NCBI GenBank assembly: GCA_934699705.1 | Contig: CAKUXD010000004.1 | Span: forward strand, 35,723 to 99,722 | DNA: 64,000 nucleotides | Reading direction: 5' to 3' | Origin: an uncultured Candidatus Melainabacteria bacterium | Lineage (GTDB): Bacteria > Cyanobacteriota > Vampirovibrionia > Gastranaerophilales > Gastranaerophilaceae | Shown: in pieces, positions 61,245 through 64,000 of the stretch | How the letters are laid out: every line of letters begins with the position of its first letter | Position numbering within the stretch: position 1 is the first letter of the stretch | Made by a program: the position numbers and the translations under genes | Notes under the pieces: generated by a model | What the model was told of the DNA's origin: nothing | The model's database searches: none | Seen by the model: the letters and a program-made list of their open reading frames with translations, nothing else

Positions 61245-62423
61245 CTATATATTCGATTTTGCTTTAAGCATTCCCGCTTTAATCCCCTGCGCCAAGTCTG
61301 CGCGACCATTTTTTTCATAAATTTTGGTCATTGATTCTAAAAATTTCATACTATCAATGTTTGATGCTTTTGCAACTGTATTTGTTGAATTTTGAATTGG
61401 TCTATTCATGCCTACATTAATTCTTGAACCTACCGTTGACATTGTTCTAGGTTGCACTGGTTGTTGTTTAACCTGCGCTTGTGCAACTTGCGATGGAGAA
61501 ACAGCTTTTTTTGTCATAATATCTGTTGTCATGTACGGATTTTTGTTGCTTGCCTGATATGCTCGCATGCCATAACCCGCATTTGCATTTATCATTGGTT
61601 TTGTAGGCTGATTTACAATCGGTTGCGGATTTTGTATTGGTAATGTCGATGCTGGTCGTTCCAATGACATAGGACCTGCAACTTGACGACGCATTGATAA
61701 ATCTTTATACAAATTAATTTCTCTTTCTTTTAGACTTTGAGCTAAACCAACAACTGTTTCAGGTTCTTCTTTTTTGAATAATTTAATACCGCAGAATAAA
61801 ATTAAACCGATTAAACCAGTAGTTACGATGTTTGAAGTGTTACCTTGAGAGAAAATTTCTTTAATTTTTGCAAATAATCCTGTTGCAACACCCATGCCTG
61901 ATTCGTCTTCTTCATCAATTTCTTCATCATAAACTGGCATATAACTATCCATAGGTGCAGATAAAGTAATTGATTCACCTTTTTCTTTCTTTTGTTTTTT
62001 AGGTTTTATTACTGATTTGTTATTAATAGCTTGAAGTTCTGTTTCTTCTGCTTCTACTGTAATTGCAGAATTAGAAATATTTTTAGCCTGAATAGAAATA
62101 TTTAAGTCTTTATCTCCAACAGGTTCTACCATAACGCTATCAACTTCTGCCGCATTTTTGTAAATCGTATTTAATGATTTAGCAGGTTTTACATTTTTAA
62201 CTGTTAAAATCATGTTGTTTTGTGATTGAATAGTACGCTTAACATCAACTTCGCTCATAGTATTCAAAGTAATAGTATATGTATCTTTTAAAGAATCAAT
62301 TTGAATTGAATTTAAAATGTTCTCTTTTGTAGTTCCAGCATAAGCAGATAAATTAATTACTGTTAAAATAAATAATGCTGTAATTAAGCGTCTCACTATT
62401 CCACCCCTTTTTGCGTATCTCAT
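61245..62423 (-). CDS. AMIN-like-domain membrane protein with long linker, unknown function
   Basis: A 392-residue protein. The start is set at MRYAKRGGIVRRLITALFILTVINLSAYA (62423), because a good promoter (62462-62491) lies between it and the upstream ATG at 62528. Signal peptide, then an AMIN-like domain (about 35-130; ILNSIQIDSLKDTYTITLNTMSEVDVKRTIQSQNNMILTVKNV), known for peptidoglycan or secretin targeting in PilQ and AmiC. One transmembrane helix (about 210-230) follows. A Pro/Gln-rich cytoplasmic region then leads to a helical C-terminal end (SMKFLESMTKIYEKNGRADLAQGIKAGMLKAKSNI). No adjacent pilus gene. Confidence 0.72.
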   Translation of the reverse strand: MRYAKRGGIVRRLITALFILTVINLSAYAGTTKENILNSIQIDSLKDTYTITLNTMSEVDVKRTIQSQNNMILTVKNVKPAKSLNTIYKNAAEVDSVMVEPVGDKDLNISIQAKNISNSAITVEAEETELQAINNKSVIKPKKQKKEKGESITLSAPMDSYMPVYDEEIDEEDESGMGVATGLFAKIKEIFSQGNTSNIVTTGLIGLILFCGIKLFKKEEPETVVGLAQSLKEREINLYKDLSMRRQVAGPMSLERPASTLPIQNPQPIVNQPTKPMINANAGYGMRAYQASNKNPYMTTDIMTKKAVSPSQVAQAQVKQQPVQPRTMSTVGSRINVGMNRPIQNSTNTVAKASNIDSMKFLESMTKIYEKNGRADLAQGIKAGMLKAKSNI

Positions 62424-62461
62424 TAACACATCTTCTGATGTCTGTCCTTTGACATTATTAG

Positions 62462-62491
62462 TGTATATTTTTTTTAGAGAAACGACATCAA
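62462..62491 (-). promoter_or_regulatory. Promoter of the AMIN-like gene
   Basis: Minus strand TTGATG (62491-62486), an 18-base spacer and TATACA (62467-62462). Confidence 0.65.
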
Positions 62492-62574
62492 TCAATAGAT
62501 TAAAAATTATCCAGAATTTATAGACCAAAAGATCAATCTGAAGAATAAATAAAATTGTTTATAAAATAAAAAGA

Positions 62575-62603
62575 TTGATTTTATATTAGATTTATATTAG
62601 AAT
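62575..62603 (+). promoter_or_regulatory. Promoter of the tRNA-Gly transcript
   Basis: TTGATT (62575-62580), a 17-base spacer and TAGAAT (62598-62603). A start near 62610 would place a copy of the tRNA 5-prime end in a leader of about 112 bases. Confidence 0.65.
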
Positions 62604-62618
62604 ATAAACAAAGAAATA

Positions 62619-62734
62619 AATTGAATATATTTGCGGAAGTAACTCCACGGTGAGGCTTGACGAACAGAAGTCAAATTAAAGCCATTGAGTTACAAAACAA
62701 AAACAACAATTGAATATATTTGCGGAAGTAACTC
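62619..62734. repeat. 27-bp direct repeat duplicating the 5-prime end of tRNA-Gly, with an internal inverted copy
   Basis: The 27 bases at 62619-62645 are identical to 62708-62734, which span the tRNA start (62722). Between them, agccattgagttac (62680-62693) is the exact reverse complement of 62728-62741 in the tRNA D-arm region. Confidence 0.88.
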
Positions 62735-62797
62735 AATGGCTAGAGTCCCTGCCTTCCAAGCAGGTTGTTGCGAGTTCGAGTCTCGTCTTCCGCTCCA
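62722..62797 (+). tRNA. tRNA-Gly (anticodon UCC)
   Basis: Acceptor GCGGAAG (62722-62728) with CTTCCGC, D-arm actc/gagt, anticodon stem CCTGC/GCAGG with loop CTTCCAA (anticodon TCC), T-arm gcgag/ctcgt with TTCGAGT, discriminator T and encoded CCA (62795-62797). Confidence 0.97.
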
Positions 62798-62800
62798 TTT

Positions 62801-62831
62801 ATAACAAGGCTTTTAGGTCTTGTTATTTTTT
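62801..62831 (+). terminator. Terminator after tRNA-Gly
   Basis: ataacaag (62801-62808) with cttgttat (62819-62826), followed by TTTTT. Confidence 0.88.
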
Positions 62832-62884
62832 GTCAAAATTTTATTATGTCCACTCTATGTCCATTTATTGATTTGAATAATATC

Positions 62885-63895
62885 CTAATTATATGAATTA
62901 AGAACTTCTATGGCTTCAAGTTTTCTTTTTGGCACTGCATGTGCATATCTTAGTGTTGTATCAATTTTTGAATGTCCTAAAATTTCCTTAACAACAACTA
63001 AATCAATACCTTTTTCAACTAAGCGTGTTGCTACTGTATGTCTTAAATCATGAAATCTGAAATTATCAATCTTAGCTTTTTCTAATATTGTTTTAAAGTT
63101 GTTATGTATATCTGTATAAGGTTTTTTAGTTAAAGGATTTACAAATACATATTCCGTCTTTCTATCAATCTGTTCCAATGCGTTTCTTAATGTTTTTGAT
63201 AAAGGTATTTTACGACTTTTTCCTGACTTTGTTTGTAATAGTTCAATATACCCATAGTCAAAATCAACTTGTTCCCATTTTAAATTTAAAATTTCACCTC
63301 GTCTCATACCTGTTTGTAATGCACAAATTACAATTGGCTCTAAGTAAGGGAAGTTTCTTTTTATAACTCTAAATAATTTTTGTTCTTCTGCAACAGTTAA
63401 AAATCTAATCTTATAATTATCTTCTCTTAGTTTTCTTACTTCTTTAACAGGATTTTCTTTTATTAACTTATTACTTATTCCTAAATTAAACATTTTACTT
63501 AATGCTGATAAATATTTATTTATTGTTGAATTACTACTATTTCTAGTAGTTTTTAAATATATTTTAAAATTTTCTATATTTTCTGCTTTTATTTTATCTA
63601 CTGTTGTATTTACGTTAAAATATTCACCGATATATTTTCCAAAGGAATCACGCCCATAAGACAATTTATTTATTTTACCATATTCATCATACAGTTTTAT
63701 TAATAAACTAAGTTTAACTTTTTTATTTTCTTTTGGAATAACACCATTTTGCTGTTGTTGTAGTTTATATTTAAAAGCATTTTCTATTTTTTCTGCTTCC
63801 TTAACTGAAGAAGCACCACTACATAAGTAGTGGTGTCGTTCTCCATTTATTTGAAATCTGCAATAATATTTACCATTTCTTTTTGTAATAGTCAT
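62885..63895 (-). CDS. Tyrosine recombinase / phage-type integrase
   Basis: A 336-residue site-specific recombinase. N-terminal AP2-like arm-binding part (TKRNGKYYCRFQINGERHHYLCSGASSVKEAEK), core-binding SAM-like domain (about 60-150), catalytic domain with R198 (ALQTGMRRGEI), K223 (LLQTKSGKSRKIPLSK), H282 and R285 (FHDLRHTVATRL), H308 (LGHSKID) and nucleophile Y317 (RYAHAV). All active-site residues are present. It lies 88 bases from tRNA-Gly with its 3-prime end facing the tRNA, so tRNA-Gly is the likely attachment site of a mobile element extending right. More AT-rich than most neighbours. Confidence 0.95.
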   Translation of the reverse strand: MTITKRNGKYYCRFQINGERHHYLCSGASSVKEAEKIENAFKYKLQQQQNGVIPKENKKVKLSLLIKLYDEYGKINKLSYGRDSFGKYIGEYFNVNTTVDKIKAENIENFKIYLKTTRNSSNSTINKYLSALSKMFNLGISNKLIKENPVKEVRKLREDNYKIRFLTVAEEQKLFRVIKRNFPYLEPIVICALQTGMRRGEILNLKWEQVDFDYGYIELLQTKSGKSRKIPLSKTLRNALEQIDRKTEYVFVNPLTKKPYTDIHNNFKTILEKAKIDNFRFHDLRHTVATRLVEKGIDLVVVKEILGHSKIDTTLRYAHAVPKRKLEAIEVLNSYN

Positions 63896-63913
63896 ATTTC
63901 TATTATTTAACCT

Positions 63914-64000
63914 CTAATCATCTTTTTCAACCCATTCATTAAAGCGTTCCTCTATAATAAATATTGTCGAACCTATCTTTTTTATAATTTTTTTAGGAAT
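63914..64000 (-). CDS. Probable excisionase/HTH_17-type small protein, C-terminal end
   Basis: The last 28 codons and stop of a gene entering from the right edge: the peptide begins IPKKIIKKIGSTIFIIEERFNEWV and ends EKDD. The pattern (I-x-x-x-I-G-S-x-x-x-F-x-x-E-x-x-x-E-W) fits the second half of small MerR/HTH_17 excisionase-like proteins that pair with integrases. It stops 18 bases before the integrase start, the usual xis-int order. The start is outside the window. Confidence 0.6.
   Translation of the reverse strand: MPKKIIKKIGSTIFIIEERFNEWVEKDD

Overview
The window is AT-rich bacterial chromosome with genes tightly packed on both strands and many short or overlapping junctions. It has Gram-negative envelope genes: LptB and an LptF/LptG permease, a heptose-kinase-like enzyme, an O-antigen ligase and the UDP-GlcNAc 2-epimerase WecB. 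It also has a fermentative redox set: bifunctional AdhE, two [FeFe]-hydrogenase-type proteins and Rex. A DUF4330 protein and prepilin-like proteins with an FTLAETLVVMGIIGVVAALTIPN-type N-terminus add to this picture. Together they suggest a gut-type non-photosynthetic cyanobacterial relative (Melainabacteria/Vampirovibrionia, order Gastranaerophilales). That placement is inferred from gene content; no rRNA is present to confirm it.

Layout. 1-3.4 kb: the end of an amino-acid-binding protein, then an lptB-lptF/G-phosphodiester glycosidase operon. 3.4-4.6 kb: a prepilin-like gene whose leader is lengthened by a repeat-derived insert and whose promoter sits next to a pentanucleotide repeat and a perfect dyad. 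4.6-9.4 kb: TPR protein, pth, an HTH regulator, tRNA-Lys behind a long structured leader, two tandem secreted paralogues and a small protein. 9.3-14.6 kb (minus strand): miaA, a membrane protein, an acyl-CoA dehydratase activase-like protein, gcvPB, a small sigma factor and rpsT. 14.8-19.3 kb: a second prepilin-like gene, a zinc-ribbon protein, SpmA/SpmB-type membrane proteins, a PafBC-like WYL regulator pair and a CAU tRNA.

19.4-27.8 kb (minus strand) is a redox module: AdhE, Rex, two small [2Fe-2S] thioredoxin-like proteins, a PAS-containing sensory-type (group C) hydrogenase homologue, a SpoIIE-type phosphatase and a monomeric group B-type [FeFe] hydrogenase. An 18-bp dyad matching Rex (or CRP-family) operators lies upstream of adhE, and a strong terminator hairpin separates adhE from rex. 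27.8-31.5 kb: queuosine-precursor transporter, CMP-sugar synthetase, folP and two small proteins sharing an N-terminal F-[RK]-G motif. 31.7-38 kb: GH57 glucan-branching-type enzyme, rpsP, and a histidine kinase-response regulator-degenerate PilB-like ATPase operon. 38-49 kb: trxB, pgi, heptose kinase-like, DUF4330 protein, O-antigen ligase, RpoD-like sigma factor, LemA, LCP, folE2 and a tandem-repeat protein. 49-57 kb: aroQ, wecB, trmFO, pgeF, an aminotransferase-like protein, a GH38 mannosidase, folK and a BaiN/HI0933-type flavoprotein.

57.4-62.5 kb holds a third prepilin, two long coiled-coil proteins without signal peptides and an AMIN-like membrane protein. The two coiled-coil genes share promoters resembling sigma-28 sites (TAAAGTT, 12-base spacer, CGA-containing -10), while most other promoters fit TTGAca-17-TATAAT. 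The window ends at tRNA-Gly, next to a tyrosine recombinase and the end of a probable excisionase-type gene, so an integrated element probably begins there and continues off the right edge. No complete new defence or CRISPR system is visible. The most unusual signals are the repeat-spaced prepilin promoter, the sigma-28-like coiled-coil regulon, the structured tRNA leaders and the sensory hydrogenase module.
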